From Methylobacterium trifolii (GTDB taxonomy: Bacteria; Pseudomonadota; Alphaproteobacteria; Rhizobiales; Beijerinckiaceae), in NCBI RefSeq assembly GCF_022179685.1, contig NZ_BPRB01000209.1:1-33256 (forward strand): DNA of 33,256 bases, given 5' to 3'. How positions within the stretch are numbered: the first letter of the stretch is position 1; the number at the start of each line of letters is the position of its first letter. The notes under the pieces are model-generated. The model saw nothing but the letters and a program-made list of their open reading frames with translations. It made no database searches and was not told the DNA's origin. Of the stretch, positions 1 to 8,728 are shown in pieces. Made by a program: the position numbers and the translations under genes.

Positions 1-59
1 GGGGCCGCGGCTACGTGCTGCGCGAGCCGATGGACGCCGAGGAGCGCATCGCCGTCTGA
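1..59 (+). CDS. C-terminal end of an OmpR/PhoB-family response regulator (5'-truncated by window edge)
   Basis: Reading frame 3 is open from the first base to a TGA at 57-59 and ends in GRGYVLREPMDAEERIAV. The GRGYVL segment is the classic end of the winged-helix DNA-binding domain of OmpR/PhoB-type regulators (usually VRGRGYxL, in the C-terminal beta-hairpin). Only 18 residues are inside the window, so the receiver domain and target cannot be judged. A long hairpin 47 bp downstream probably ends its transcript. Confidence 0.6.
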   Translation, partial: GRGYVLREPMDAEERIAV

Positions 60-105
60 TCCGCCGGCAGCGTCCCCGGACGCGGCAGGACAAGACAGAA
101 GTCCA

Positions 106-154
106 GATCGGGGCCGGCAGCCGGGGAGATTTCCCCCCGCTGCCGGCCCCGATC
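106..154 (+). terminator. Long perfect hairpin, probable terminator of the response-regulator gene
   Basis: GATCGGGGCCGGCAGC (106-121) is followed at 139-154 by its exact reverse complement, a 16-bp stem. The 17-nt loop can pair further (GGGG at 123-126 with CCCC). Only a short T run (GCGTTT) follows, so this is a terminator-like structure with a weak U tract, or an mRNA 3'-end stabiliser. Confidence 0.5.
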
Positions 155-283
155 GCGTTTGCGCCTCCCGTCGGGCGCCTCGCTATCGCGGTGGATCGGG
201 TGTAGCACTGCCTGACAGCGATGCTGCGGAGACGCCCAAGCTTCCGGCATCGCGAGCGGTATGGCCAAAAGTCCAACTTGCTT

Positions 284-299
284 TGGCAGGCCATCTGCC
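284..299 (+). promoter_or_regulatory. Candidate sigma-54 (-24/-12) promoter of the aldehyde dehydrogenase gene
   Basis: TGGCAGGCCATCTGCC keeps the invariant GG (285-286) and GC (297-298) with exactly 10 nt between them. It matches TGGCA at -24 and TGC at -12; the consensus is TGGCACG-N4-TTGCW. The predicted start site is near 310, about 50 nt before the ATG at 362. Relatives of this dehydrogenase (AcoD/ExaC group) are sigma-54 dependent in some bacteria. The same bases also form an inverted repeat (TGGCAG / CTGCCA), and a second one (GCCAAA 264-269 / TTTGGC 282-287) lies just upstream. No activator gene is in the window. Confidence 0.4.
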
Positions 300-361
300 A
301 TTGGCTGCGGCCCGAGCCGACGAGAAGCTTGCGAGCCAAAGGCCGCACGGAGGAGACCATC

Positions 362-1885
<1,524 letters not shown>

Positions 1886-1907
1886 GCGCTCCACCCGAGA
1901 CCATCTT

Positions 1908-1938
1908 GCCCCGGCCCGAGAACGGCCGGGGCTTTTTT
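1908..1938 (+). terminator. Intrinsic terminator of the aldehyde dehydrogenase gene
   Basis: GCCCCGGCC (1908-1916), a 7-nt loop, GGCCGGGGC (1924-1932), then six T at 1933-1938 and more T after one G. It is a perfect 9-bp GC stem with a U tract, 22 bp past the stop codon. Confidence 0.9.
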
Positions 1939-1955
1939 GTTTTCCTTCGCGCTGC

Positions 1956-2261
1956 CTATCGCAGGCCGGGACCGGATGGCGGGACGCCGGTGTTGGTGGC
2001 CGGCGCGCCGGGCGGCAGGGCGCCGGCGCCGCCGGTGACGTTGGCGGGTCCTCCGGGCGGCCCGTCGAAGCCGACGACGCCCGAGGGCGTGCCCGGCGCC
2101 GGGCCGGCCCCGATGCGGCCGGCGGAGCCGGGCGCGGTGAGCTCCCCCGTGCCGGCGCCCCCGGTGGCGCCGGGGATCGGCTCGGCGCGCGCCGCGGTGG
2201 CGAGCCCGATCAGGCCGAGGCCGAGGAGGATGGGGCTGAAACGCTGGAATCCGGATCGCAT
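1956..2261 (-). CDS. Small secreted Gly/Pro/Ala-rich protein, unknown function
   Basis: 101 residues starting MRSGFQRF. Residues 1-26 form a signal peptide: two basic residues, a hydrophobic core around LLGLGLIGLA, then an ARA cleavage site before EP. The mature part is low-complexity, with repeated GGAG, GPP and PGAP patterns and no Cys, so it is probably disordered in the periplasm or outside the cell. A longer start at 2297 is possible, but the signal peptide favours 2261. The ribosome site is weak. It lies convergent to the aldehyde dehydrogenase, 17 bp past that gene's terminator. I do not recognise a family. Confidence 0.6.
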   Translation of the reverse strand: MRSGFQRFSPILLGLGLIGLATAARAEPIPGATGGAGTGELTAPGSAGRIGAGPAPGTPSGVVGFDGPPGGPANVTGGAGALPPGAPATNTGVPPSGPGLR

Positions 2262-2389
2262 GGGGGCCTGACGGTTCGGGATGGGTACGGCGGGCAACGC
2301 GCGAGGCGTTCGAAAGACGCCGCGCGCTCGCTACGTTTCGCGGTGCCGCGGCCCACATAAGCGGACACAGACGGAAGAGAGGACGCGCG

Positions 2390-2815
2390 ATGACCGAGGC
2401 ATCCACCATCGAGGCCGCCACCGCCGAGCAGGCCGACGCCTCCGGCACCCCCTTGCGCGTCACCGCCACGCCCAAGGCGCTGGAACTCATCGCGGAACTG
2501 CGCTCCGAATACGGGCCGGTGATGTTCCACCAGTCGGGCGGCTGCTGCGACGGCTCCTCGCCGATGTGCTATCCGGTGGGCGACTTCATCATCGGCGACG
2601 GCGACGTGCATCTCGGCCAGGTCGGCGGCGCGGACTTCTTCATCTCGCGCTCGCAGTTCGGGGTCTGGAAGCACACCCACATCATGCTCGACGTGGTCCC
2701 CGGCCGCGGCGGCATGTTCTCCCTGGAGAACGGCCGCGAGAAGCGCTTCCACATCCGCTCGCGCCTGTTCACCGAGGCCGAGAACCGGGCTCTGGACGGG
2801 GCGTGCAAGCTGTAG
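2390..2815 (+). CDS. DUF779 family protein
   Basis: 141 residues. The segment FHQSGGCCDGSSPMCYP (about residues 46-62), followed by a small alpha/beta core with GVWKHTHIMLDV and a FSLEN segment, is diagnostic of DUF779. The family is small, cytoplasmic and biochemically uncharacterised. It is commonly found beside, or co-regulated with, acetaldehyde-type dehydrogenases; here the dehydrogenase is on the same strand, separated by one opposing secreted-protein gene. The Cys-Cys pair plus a third Cys suggests metal or redox chemistry, but that is inference. The N-terminal 20 residues are Ala/Thr rich and probably flexible. It is convergent with the DUF427 gene across a 27-bp gap. Confidence 0.85.
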   Translation: MTEASTIEAATAEQADASGTPLRVTATPKALELIAELRSEYGPVMFHQSGGCCDGSSPMCYPVGDFIIGDGDVHLGQVGGADFFISRSQFGVWKHTHIMLDVVPGRGGMFSLENGREKRFHIRSRLFTEAENRALDGACKL

Positions 2816-2842
2816 GACGGGCCGTCCGATTCGGCGGCGGCC

Positions 2843-3202
2843 CTAGCCTTGCTCGATCGCGTCCACCCGGTCGGGATAGAAGGCGAGGTGGTCCTTGATC
2901 GCCGCGACCGCCGGATAGGGGTCCTCGTAGCTCCAGACCGCGTCCGGGCGGCGCGTGCCGTTCACGACGAGGTCGAAGTAGCCGGCATCGCCCTTGTAGG
3001 GGCAGTGGCTGGTGCGCTGGGACCGCACGAAGGCGGTGAGGTCCGCGTCCGCGCGGGGCACGTAGAGGACGGCCGGATAGCTGGCCTCCCGGAGGCTCAG
3101 GGCGCGCTGGGTGTCGGCGACCGCTACGCCGTCGAGGACGATGCGGACTCGGCCGGGATGCGGCGCGATGGCGATCGGATGGTCGGGTCCGGGAATCTTC
3201 AT
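2843..3202 (-). CDS. DUF427 family protein
   Basis: 119 residues starting MKIPGPDHPI, with an AGGAG ribosome site just upstream. It carries the DUF427 core: a beta-rich N-terminus (RVRIVLDGVAVADT), the YPAVLYVPRAD strand, the CPYKGDAGYFDL signature near residues 68-79 and the C-terminal WSYEDPYP segment. The family folds as a small beta-barrel of unknown function, often beside metabolic or methyltransferase genes. Its ATG overlaps the TGA of the upstream methyltransferase (ATGA at 3199-3202), so the two are almost certainly co-translated. No catalytic role can be assigned from the sequence. Confidence 0.85.
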   Translation of the reverse strand: MKIPGPDHPIAIAPHPGRVRIVLDGVAVADTQRALSLREASYPAVLYVPRADADLTAFVRSQRTSHCPYKGDAGYFDLVVNGTRRPDAVWSYEDPYPAVAAIKDHLAFYPDRVDAIEQG

Positions 3203-4098
3203 CGGGGGCTCCTGTCGTCCGTGGAGTGTTCGACCGTGCCGAGGGCATCGGCCAGCCGGGCCTTGGCGCTGCCTGGCCGCAGGGGTTTCTGCTGGCTCTC
3301 GTGCGGCACCCAGCCCGAGACCCAGAGGATCTCGAAGGTGGCGCGCACCCGCCCGTCCGGGTCGGAAAAGCGCGCGGCGTAGATCTCGGCCACCCGCATC
3401 AGGGTCGCCCGCCGCAAAGGCGTGCGGCGGCGCTCGCTCAGGGTGTTCGTGAGGCCCATGGCCCGCAGGTCGCGCATCAGGCCGAAGGCGTCGGCGTAGC
3501 GCACGGTCAGGGTTTCGGTGTCGGCCACCGGCAGACCGAACCCGGCCCGCTGCAGCAGGCCGCCGACCTCGCGCACCGCGGTGAAGGGGGCCACGCGCGG
3601 GCTGACCCCGCCCTCCAGTTCGCTCTCGGCCTGGGCGAAGCTCTGGCGCAGTTCGGTCAGGCTCCGCCCCCCGAGGAGACAGGCGAGCAGCAGGCCGTCC
3701 GGCCTGAGGGCGCGGCGCAGCTGCACCAGGGCGCCGGGCAGGTCGTTCACGCCCTGGAGGGCGAGCAGCGAGACCGCGAGGTCGAGGCCTCCCGCCGCCA
3801 CGGGCAGCGCCTCCGGGTCTCCGGCGACCCGCAGGTGCGAGGCCGAGGCCGGCTCGGCGAGCGGCGTCAGCCGAATCCGCGTCGCCTCGGGGTAGCGTGC
3901 CGCCAGCACGCGGGCGGCCGCATCGGTCGGGGTGGCGAGATCGAGGACGCAGGTGAAGGTCCGCAGGACCGCGGCGAGCCTGTCGTCCAGATCCTCGGCA
4001 AGGGTGTTCAGGAGGAAGTCGGCGTAGCCTGCGGCCCTCGCCCGGGCGAGGCGGGTGCGCGCGAGCGCGGTGTCGAACAGGGGCGGCGGACGGTCCAT
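3199..4098 (-). CDS. SAM-dependent methyltransferase-like protein (NDUFAF5/BioC-like)
   Basis: 299 residues starting MDRPPPLFDT, typical of the alphaproteobacterial NDUFAF5-like group (FDTALARTRLARA near the N-terminus). Recognisable features are a methyltransferase fold with DLAVSLLALQGVNDLPGALVQLRRALRPDG (about residues 107-136), the post-motif strand LLLACLLGG, and LTELRQSF. Motif I, normally a Gly-rich DLGxGxG loop, is degenerate here (VLDLATPTDAAAR). The human relative hydroxylates an arginine of complex I rather than methylating, so the activity should not be assumed. It is divergent from the small secreted protein at 4265 and is the first gene of a pair with DUF427 (4-bp overlap). In related genomes it is often next to comF, as here. 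Confidence 0.8.
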   Translation of the reverse strand: MDRPPPLFDTALARTRLARARAAGYADFLLNTLAEDLDDRLAAVLRTFTCVLDLATPTDAAARVLAARYPEATRIRLTPLAEPASASHLRVAGDPEALPVAAGGLDLAVSLLALQGVNDLPGALVQLRRALRPDGLLLACLLGGRSLTELRQSFAQAESELEGGVSPRVAPFTAVREVGGLLQRAGFGLPVADTETLTVRYADAFGLMRDLRAMGLTNTLSERRRTPLRRATLMRVAEIYAARFSDPDGRVRATFEILWVSGWVPHESQQKPLRPGSAKARLADALGTVEHSTDDRSPR

Positions 4099-4264
4099 GG
4101 AGGCAGGAGATGGCGCGGCGGAGGGTGCGATGCCAGCGGGGCCGGGCATTTCCCGCGATTTGCGACGATCGATCACGCTTGCGCGAGGGCGGAACGCCGC
4201 GGCGGCTTCGCCGTTCCTGATGCGGCCGGCCGCAGGGCCGGGACCGATGAAGGAGAAACGGGTC

Positions 4265-4483
4265 ATGAAACGCATGGTCTTCGGGGCCGCCATGGCCCTG
4301 GCCGTCCTCGCCTCCGCGGGCGGCGCCGAGGCGAAGGGCTGCATCAAGGGCGCCATCGTCGGCGGCATCGCCGGGCATTATGCCGGCCACCACGGCTTCG
4401 TGGGCGCGGCCGCCGGCTGCGCCATCGGCCGCCACCGGGCCAACGCCCAGGCCCGGAACCAGCCGCAACAGGTCGGCCGCTGA
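4265..4483 (+). CDS. Small secreted glycine-zipper-like protein
   Basis: 72 residues starting MKRMVFGAAM. An AAGGAG ribosome site about 8 nt upstream favours 4265 over the in-frame ATG at 4247. Residues 1-23 are a signal peptide (AEA cleavage before KG). The mature peptide has GAIVGGIAGHYAGHHGFVGAAAGCAIG, a Gly-xxx-Gly-spaced helix like glycine-zipper domains of outer-membrane or periplasmic proteins, with three His and two Cys. The tail is Gln/Asn/Arg rich. It is co-directional with comF, whose ATG follows 10 bp after the stop, so the two may be co-transcribed. The function is unknown. Confidence 0.75.
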   Translation: MKRMVFGAAMALAVLASAGGAEAKGCIKGAIVGGIAGHYAGHHGFVGAAAGCAIGRHRANAQARNQPQQVGR

Positions 4484-4493
4484 TCGGCCGCGC

Positions 4494-5267
4494 ATGACGC
4501 CGAGGCAGGGGGCGGGCGCTCACGCCTTCGCCGCCCTGCGCGGACTGGCGCGGGGCGCCCTCGGCCTCGTCTATCCCCCCACCTGCGCGGGGTGCGGCGG
4601 CGCCACCGCCGATTCCGGTGCGCTGTGCCCGGCCTGCTGGTCGGGCATGCGCCTGATCGAGGCGCCCCTCTGCCCGCGCTACGGCACGCCCTTCGCCCTC
4701 GATCTCGGCATCGGCCCCCTGCTCTCCCCCCGCGCCATCGCCGACCCGCCGGTCTTCGGCCGGGCGCGGGCGGTGGCCCTCTACGACGAGGTGGCCCGCG
4801 GCCTCGTCCACCGCCTGAAATACGAGGACCGCCTGGATCTCGCCGGCGCCATGGCGCGGATGATGCTGGGAAGCGGGCGCGAACTGGTGGCCGAGGCGGA
4901 TTGCGTCGTCGCGGTGCCGCTGCATCGCTGGCGCCTGTGGCGCCGCCGCTTCAACCAGGCCGCCCTCCTCGCCCGGCCGATCGCCAGGGCCGCGGGCCTG
5001 CCCTTCGAGGCGCGGGCCCTGGCGCGCATCCGGGCAACGCGCTCGCAGGTGGGCCTGAGCCGCGCCGGCCGGGCCGAGAACCTCCAGGGGGCGTTCCGGG
5101 TGCCGGACACGCAGCGCGCCCGCCTCCAGGGCCGGCGCGTCCTGCTGGTCGACGACGTCACGACAACGGGCGCCACCGCGAACGCCGCCGCGCGCGCGTT
5201 GCTGCGGGGCGGGGCGGCTTCCGTCGACCTCCTCACCTTCGCCCTGGTCGGCGACCCGTCAGGCTGA
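4494..5267 (+). CDS. comF: ComF family protein (phosphoribosyltransferase-like)
   Basis: 257 residues. The N-terminal zinc-finger region has CAGC (31-34), CPAC (45-48) and then CPRYG (60-64). The C-terminal PRTase domain carries VLLVDDVTTTGAT (216-228), the PRPP-binding loop, preceded by the VPLHRWRLWRRRFNQA segment typical of ComF. In naturally competent bacteria ComF helps handle incoming single-stranded DNA; in alphaproteobacteria it is widespread with an unclear role. Oddity: the second ribbon usually reads CPRCG, and here the last Cys is replaced by Tyr63, so one metal ligand is missing. Its 3' end overlaps the convergent acetyltransferase gene by 9 bp. Confidence 0.9.
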   Translation: MTPRQGAGAHAFAALRGLARGALGLVYPPTCAGCGGATADSGALCPACWSGMRLIEAPLCPRYGTPFALDLGIGPLLSPRAIADPPVFGRARAVALYDEVARGLVHRLKYEDRLDLAGAMARMMLGSGRELVAEADCVVAVPLHRWRLWRRRFNQAALLARPIARAAGLPFEARALARIRATRSQVGLSRAGRAENLQGAFRVPDTQRARLQGRRVLLVDDVTTTGATANAAARALLRGGAASVDLLTFALVGDPSG

Positions 5268-5858
5268 GTGGGGCGTCGGCGCGCGCTCCCGCGGCTGCAC
5301 CACGGAGAGGGTGAAGTCGAAGGCCTCGGCGATCGTCTCGTGCCACAGGGAGAACGGCGTCGGTCGGGCCAGATGCAGGGCGCCCTCCGTCTCGCCGCTC
5401 TCGACGCGCAGGTTCGCACCGAGCTTGGCCGCGAGCCGCAGCATCGGCCGGTTCCGGGCAAAGCAGCGGACGTGCAGGTCGCCGACGCCGCGGTGGCGCG
5501 CCGCCCGGGCGATGCGCGCGAACAGGGCGGCCCCGATCCCGCGCCGCCGATAGGCCGATTCGACCGCGAAGGCGGCCTCCGCCTGCGCGCCGAGGAGGCC
5601 CGCCGGATGCGGGCCTGCGGGGCGCAGCTCGCCCAGGCCGCGCAATTCGCCGTCCACGAACGCGCCGAACATCAGCCCGTCGGCCACGACGGAGCGTTCG
5701 GCATAGGCCCGCACCCCGGCCTCGCCGACGTTGCCCATGAAGCGGTTGGCGCGGGTCTCGGGATCGAGCCTCAGGAAATAGGCGAGCACCCGGTCGCGGT
5801 CGCTCGGCCAGAGGCGCCGGAGGCTGTGCCCCGGCAAGGTCGTTTCTCGCAGTGCCAT
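5259..5858 (-). CDS. GNAT family N-acetyltransferase
   Basis: 199 residues starting MALRETTLPG, with a GGAG-type ribosome site upstream. The GNAT fold is seen as SLRRLWPSDRDRVLAYFLRL at the N-terminus, the substrate strand GLMFGAFVDGELRGLGEL, and the acetyl-CoA pyrophosphate loop R104-R-R-G107-I-G109 followed by a helix. LHVRCFARNRPMLRLAAKLG (about 128-147) is the conserved end of the domain. The DPETRANRFMG segment resembles the stand-alone GNATs found next to carbon-metabolism genes. The substrate is unknown. The last codons overlap comF tail to tail; the start faces zapE divergently across 278 bp. Confidence 0.85.
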   Translation of the reverse strand: MALRETTLPGHSLRRLWPSDRDRVLAYFLRLDPETRANRFMGNVGEAGVRAYAERSVVADGLMFGAFVDGELRGLGELRPAGPHPAGLLGAQAEAAFAVESAYRRRGIGAALFARIARAARHRGVGDLHVRCFARNRPMLRLAAKLGANLRVESGETEGALHLARPTPFSLWHETIAEAFDFTLSVVQPRERAPTPHSA

Positions 5859-6136
5859 ACTTGGTCTCCGGTGGTCGGCGCCATCGCGCGCGGGTCCGGA
5901 CGTCTCCCCCCCAAAGGCCGAGCCGATGTCGCACTCCGCATCGAATTGTGCAATGCAACAAAACGCCCTACCCTGCCCGGCGCCGAGCGGCCCTGCGTCC
6001 CGCGGATGGAACGGCGGGCGCGATCCGTCTCGACGCGGGCTTGATTTCACCGGCACCCGCGCGGCAGACGGAACGGGCCTTGCGAGCCGGAATGCCGAGG
6101 CCGAAGACGGAGCGACGGGGACGTGGGCCAGGGTTC

Positions 6137-7369
6137 GTGAGCCAGACATCGAGTCCCGGCCGGTCGCCGTCCCCCGAGGCCCTCGCGAGCGCGGTTCCCT
6201 CCGGCCCCGTCCACGCACGCTACGAGGGCCTGATCGCCTCGGGCGCGATCGAGCGCGACCCGGCGCAGGCCAACCTGGTCCGGGCCCTCGACCGCCTGGT
6301 GCAGGACCTGGAACGGCGCCGGCGCGCGACGAAGGGCAGCGCGCTGGGCTGGCTCTTCGGCCGCAAGGAGGCGGGTGCGCCGACGAAGGGCCTCTACATC
6401 TGGGGCTCGGTCGGGCGCGGCAAGACCATGCTCATGGACCTGTTCTTCGATGCCGCCCCCGGCTCGAAGCGCCGCGTGCACTTCCACGGCTTCCTCGCCG
6501 ACGCGCACGAGCGCATCCACGCCTACCGGCAGGCGCTCAAGCGCGGCGAGGTCAAGGGCGACGATCCGATCAAGCCGGTGGCCGACGCGCTCGCCGACGA
6601 GGCGGCGCTGCTCTGCTTCGACGAGTTCACCGTCACCGACATCGCCGACGCGATGATCATCGGCCGCCTGTTCGACGCCCTGTTCAAGCGCGGCGTCACG
6701 GTGGTGGCGACCTCGAACGTCGAGCCGGACCGGCTCTACGAGGGCGGCCTCAACCGGGCCCTGTTCCTGCCCTTCGTGGCGGAACTGCAGGCGCGCGTCA
6801 CGGTGATGCGCCTCGATGCCCGCACGGATTTCCGGCTGGAGAAGCTCGGCGGCGCGTCCGTCTACCACGTGCCGGCTGACGCCGCCGCGGCGGCAGCGCT
6901 CGACGCCGCCTTCAGGAACCTCACCGGCAAGGCCAGGGGGCGCCCGGCCACGATCCGGGTCCACGGCCGCGACGTCATCGTGCCTGAGGAGGCGACCGGG
7001 GTGGCGCGCTTCGGCTTCGACGACCTCTGCGCGCAGCCGCTCGGCGCCTCTGACTACATGGCGCTGGCGCGCAGCTTCCACACGCTGATCGTCTCGGACA
7101 TCCCGGTGATGGGCGAGACGAACCGCAACGAGGCCAAGCGCTTCATCACGCTGATCGACACCCTCTACGACCGGCACGTGAAGCTGGTGGCCTCGGCCGC
7201 AGCCGACGCGCCGGACCTCTACACGGTGAAGGAGGGCCGGGAGGCGTTCGAATTCGACCGCACGGTCTCGCGGCTCATCGAGATGCGCTCGGCCGCGTAC
7301 CTCGCCCTGCCGCACGGCAAGGCGGATTCGGCGGCCTCCGGGTCGAGCGCCGGGCTGGTCGAGACGTGA
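6137..7369 (+). CDS. zapE: ZapE-like AFG1 family ATPase
   Basis: 410 residues from the GTG at 6137; an ATG at 6092 is the alternative, and neither has a strong ribosome site. It is a P-loop ATPase of the AFG1/ZapE family: Walker A GSVGRGKT (90-97), then MDLFFDAAP and the family signature HFHGFLADAHERIH (about 115-128). Walker B is LLCFDEF (158-164) with TDIADAMIIGRLF following, and VVATSNVEPDRLYEGGLNR carries the sensor region. In E. coli ZapE interacts with FtsZ in late division; the mitochondrial relative acts in respiratory-protein turnover. The C-terminal residues after ALPHGK are low-complexity. It is convergent with fpr, only 3 bp between the stops. Confidence 0.88.
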   Translation: MSQTSSPGRSPSPEALASAVPSGPVHARYEGLIASGAIERDPAQANLVRALDRLVQDLERRRRATKGSALGWLFGRKEAGAPTKGLYIWGSVGRGKTMLMDLFFDAAPGSKRRVHFHGFLADAHERIHAYRQALKRGEVKGDDPIKPVADALADEAALLCFDEFTVTDIADAMIIGRLFDALFKRGVTVVATSNVEPDRLYEGGLNRALFLPFVAELQARVTVMRLDARTDFRLEKLGGASVYHVPADAAAAAALDAAFRNLTGKARGRPATIRVHGRDVIVPEEATGVARFGFDDLCAQPLGASDYMALARSFHTLIVSDIPVMGETNRNEAKRFITLIDTLYDRHVKLVASAAADAPDLYTVKEGREAFEFDRTVSRLIEMRSAAYLALPHGKADSAASGSSAGLVET

Positions 7370-7372
7370 GCG

Positions 7373-8146
7373 CTATTTCTCGACGAAGGCCTTCTCGATG
7401 ACGTAGTGGCCGGCCTCGCCGTGGTTGCCCTCCTCGTAGCCGCGGCCGGTGAGGAGTTCGCGGGTGTCGCGGATCATCTCCGGGCTGCCGCAGAGCATGA
7501 AGCGGTCGTCCTCGATGGTCATCTCGGGCAGGCCGACATCGGCGAACAGCTTGCCGGAGACCATCAGGTCGGTGATGCGCCCGGTGTTGCGGAACGGCTC
7601 GCGGGTCACGGTCGGGTAGTAGATCAGCTGCGCGGCGATGGTCTCGCCCAGGAACTCGTGGTTGGGCAGGGCCTGGGTGATGGTGTCGCCGTAGGCCAGT
7701 TCCTGGATCTGCCGGCAGCCGTGCACCAGCACCACCTTCTCGAAGCGCTCGTAGGTCTCCGGGTCCTTGACGATCGACAGGAAGGGGGCGAGCCCCGTGC
7801 CCGTGCCGAGCAGGTAGAGGTGGCGGCCCGGCAGCAGGTTGTCGAGCACCAGCGTGCCGGTGGGCTTCTTGCCGACGATGATCGGGTCGCCGACCTTGAG
7901 GTGCTGGAGCTTCGAGGTCAGGGGGCCGCTCTCGACCTTGATCGAGAAGAACTCCAGTTCCTCCTCGTAGTTGGCCGAGACCACGCTGTAGGCCCGCAGG
8001 AGCGGGCGCCCCTCCACCTCCATGCCGATCATCGTGAACTCGCCGTTGCGGAACCGGAACGCCGGGTCCCGCGTCGTGCGGAAGGAGAACAGCGTGTCCG
8101 TCCAGTGATGGACCGACAGGACGCGCTCCTCGTAAAACTTGCTCAT
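7373..8146 (-). CDS. fpr: Ferredoxin-NADP+ reductase
   Basis: 257 residues, the usual length for the bacterial (subclass I/Fpr) enzymes. FAD-binding RAYSVVS is at 51-57, the GKKPTGTLVLDNLLPG flavin loop follows, and the NADP-binding GTGTGLAPF starts at 114. CGSPEMI (late in the NADP domain) and the short C-terminal VEK extension are typical. It transfers electrons between NADPH and ferredoxin or flavodoxin in the cytoplasm, commonly as part of oxidative-stress defence or Fe-S supply. No ferredoxin gene is adjacent. The ATG at 8146 follows a weak ribosome site. No clear SoxR or OxyR site was found upstream by eye. Confidence 0.93.
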   Translation of the reverse strand: MSKFYEERVLSVHHWTDTLFSFRTTRDPAFRFRNGEFTMIGMEVEGRPLLRAYSVVSANYEEELEFFSIKVESGPLTSKLQHLKVGDPIIVGKKPTGTLVLDNLLPGRHLYLLGTGTGLAPFLSIVKDPETYERFEKVVLVHGCRQIQELAYGDTITQALPNHEFLGETIAAQLIYYPTVTREPFRNTGRITDLMVSGKLFADVGLPEMTIEDDRFMLCGSPEMIRDTRELLTGRGYEEGNHGEAGHYVIEKAFVEK

Positions 8147-8728
8147 CGACGGATCTGTCCCGAATCTCTCGACATCTCGGCAGACGTTCTTTTTCGCACC
8201 TGCGGTAGCCCGTCAAGGCATAGCAGGACCGCAGGCACCGGGGGCCTTCCGCGCCGCCCGACCGCGGTTCAAGCACGCACGGCCTTGGGCCATCGTTGAC
8301 GAACACGGTGAATGTTTCGGACGTGCGGGATGATACCGTGTCCACCCGTCCGACCGCTTGACCAGCCGCCGAGCCTTCCGCAGGCCCCGCGAACGGACCA
8401 TTCCGACCTTCTCTCCTGCGCGCCGGTGCGCACGGGCGAACGCGGCAACGAGGCGGTCCCGCTCTGATACCGGGTCAGCCCGATCGAAGCCCGCGCGGCG
8501 ATCCAGCGAACCCGAAATCCGCATCGCGCAGCGATCGAACGGATTTCCCGGCGACACGGCGTGGTGACGGTCAGGCGGAGCATCGGGGCGGTCGCACGGT
8601 CGAGCGAGCGGGTCCGTATCCCTGCCCGCGTCGGCCCGCCGGCCCTGGCGGCCCGAGGGATCCGGCCCCGGCCGGCGACCGTGGTGGCCACGAGGGCGAC
8701 GCCACGCCTCCCGAACCGGACGGTCCTT
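8147..8728. other. Intergenic region without a recognisable gene
   Basis: 582 bp between the start of fpr and the end of the HWE kinase. Open frames here lack a ribosome site and have Arg/Ala/Pro-rich translations typical of antisense or random GC-rich sequence. I see no convincing terminator past the kinase stop at 8729 and no clear promoter motif for fpr. Confidence 0.5.

Noticed and set aside
8450..8490. Possible third copy of the palindromic repeat (GATACCGG string near 8466)
   Set aside because: Only the short GATACCGG core matches; neither stem of the element is present.
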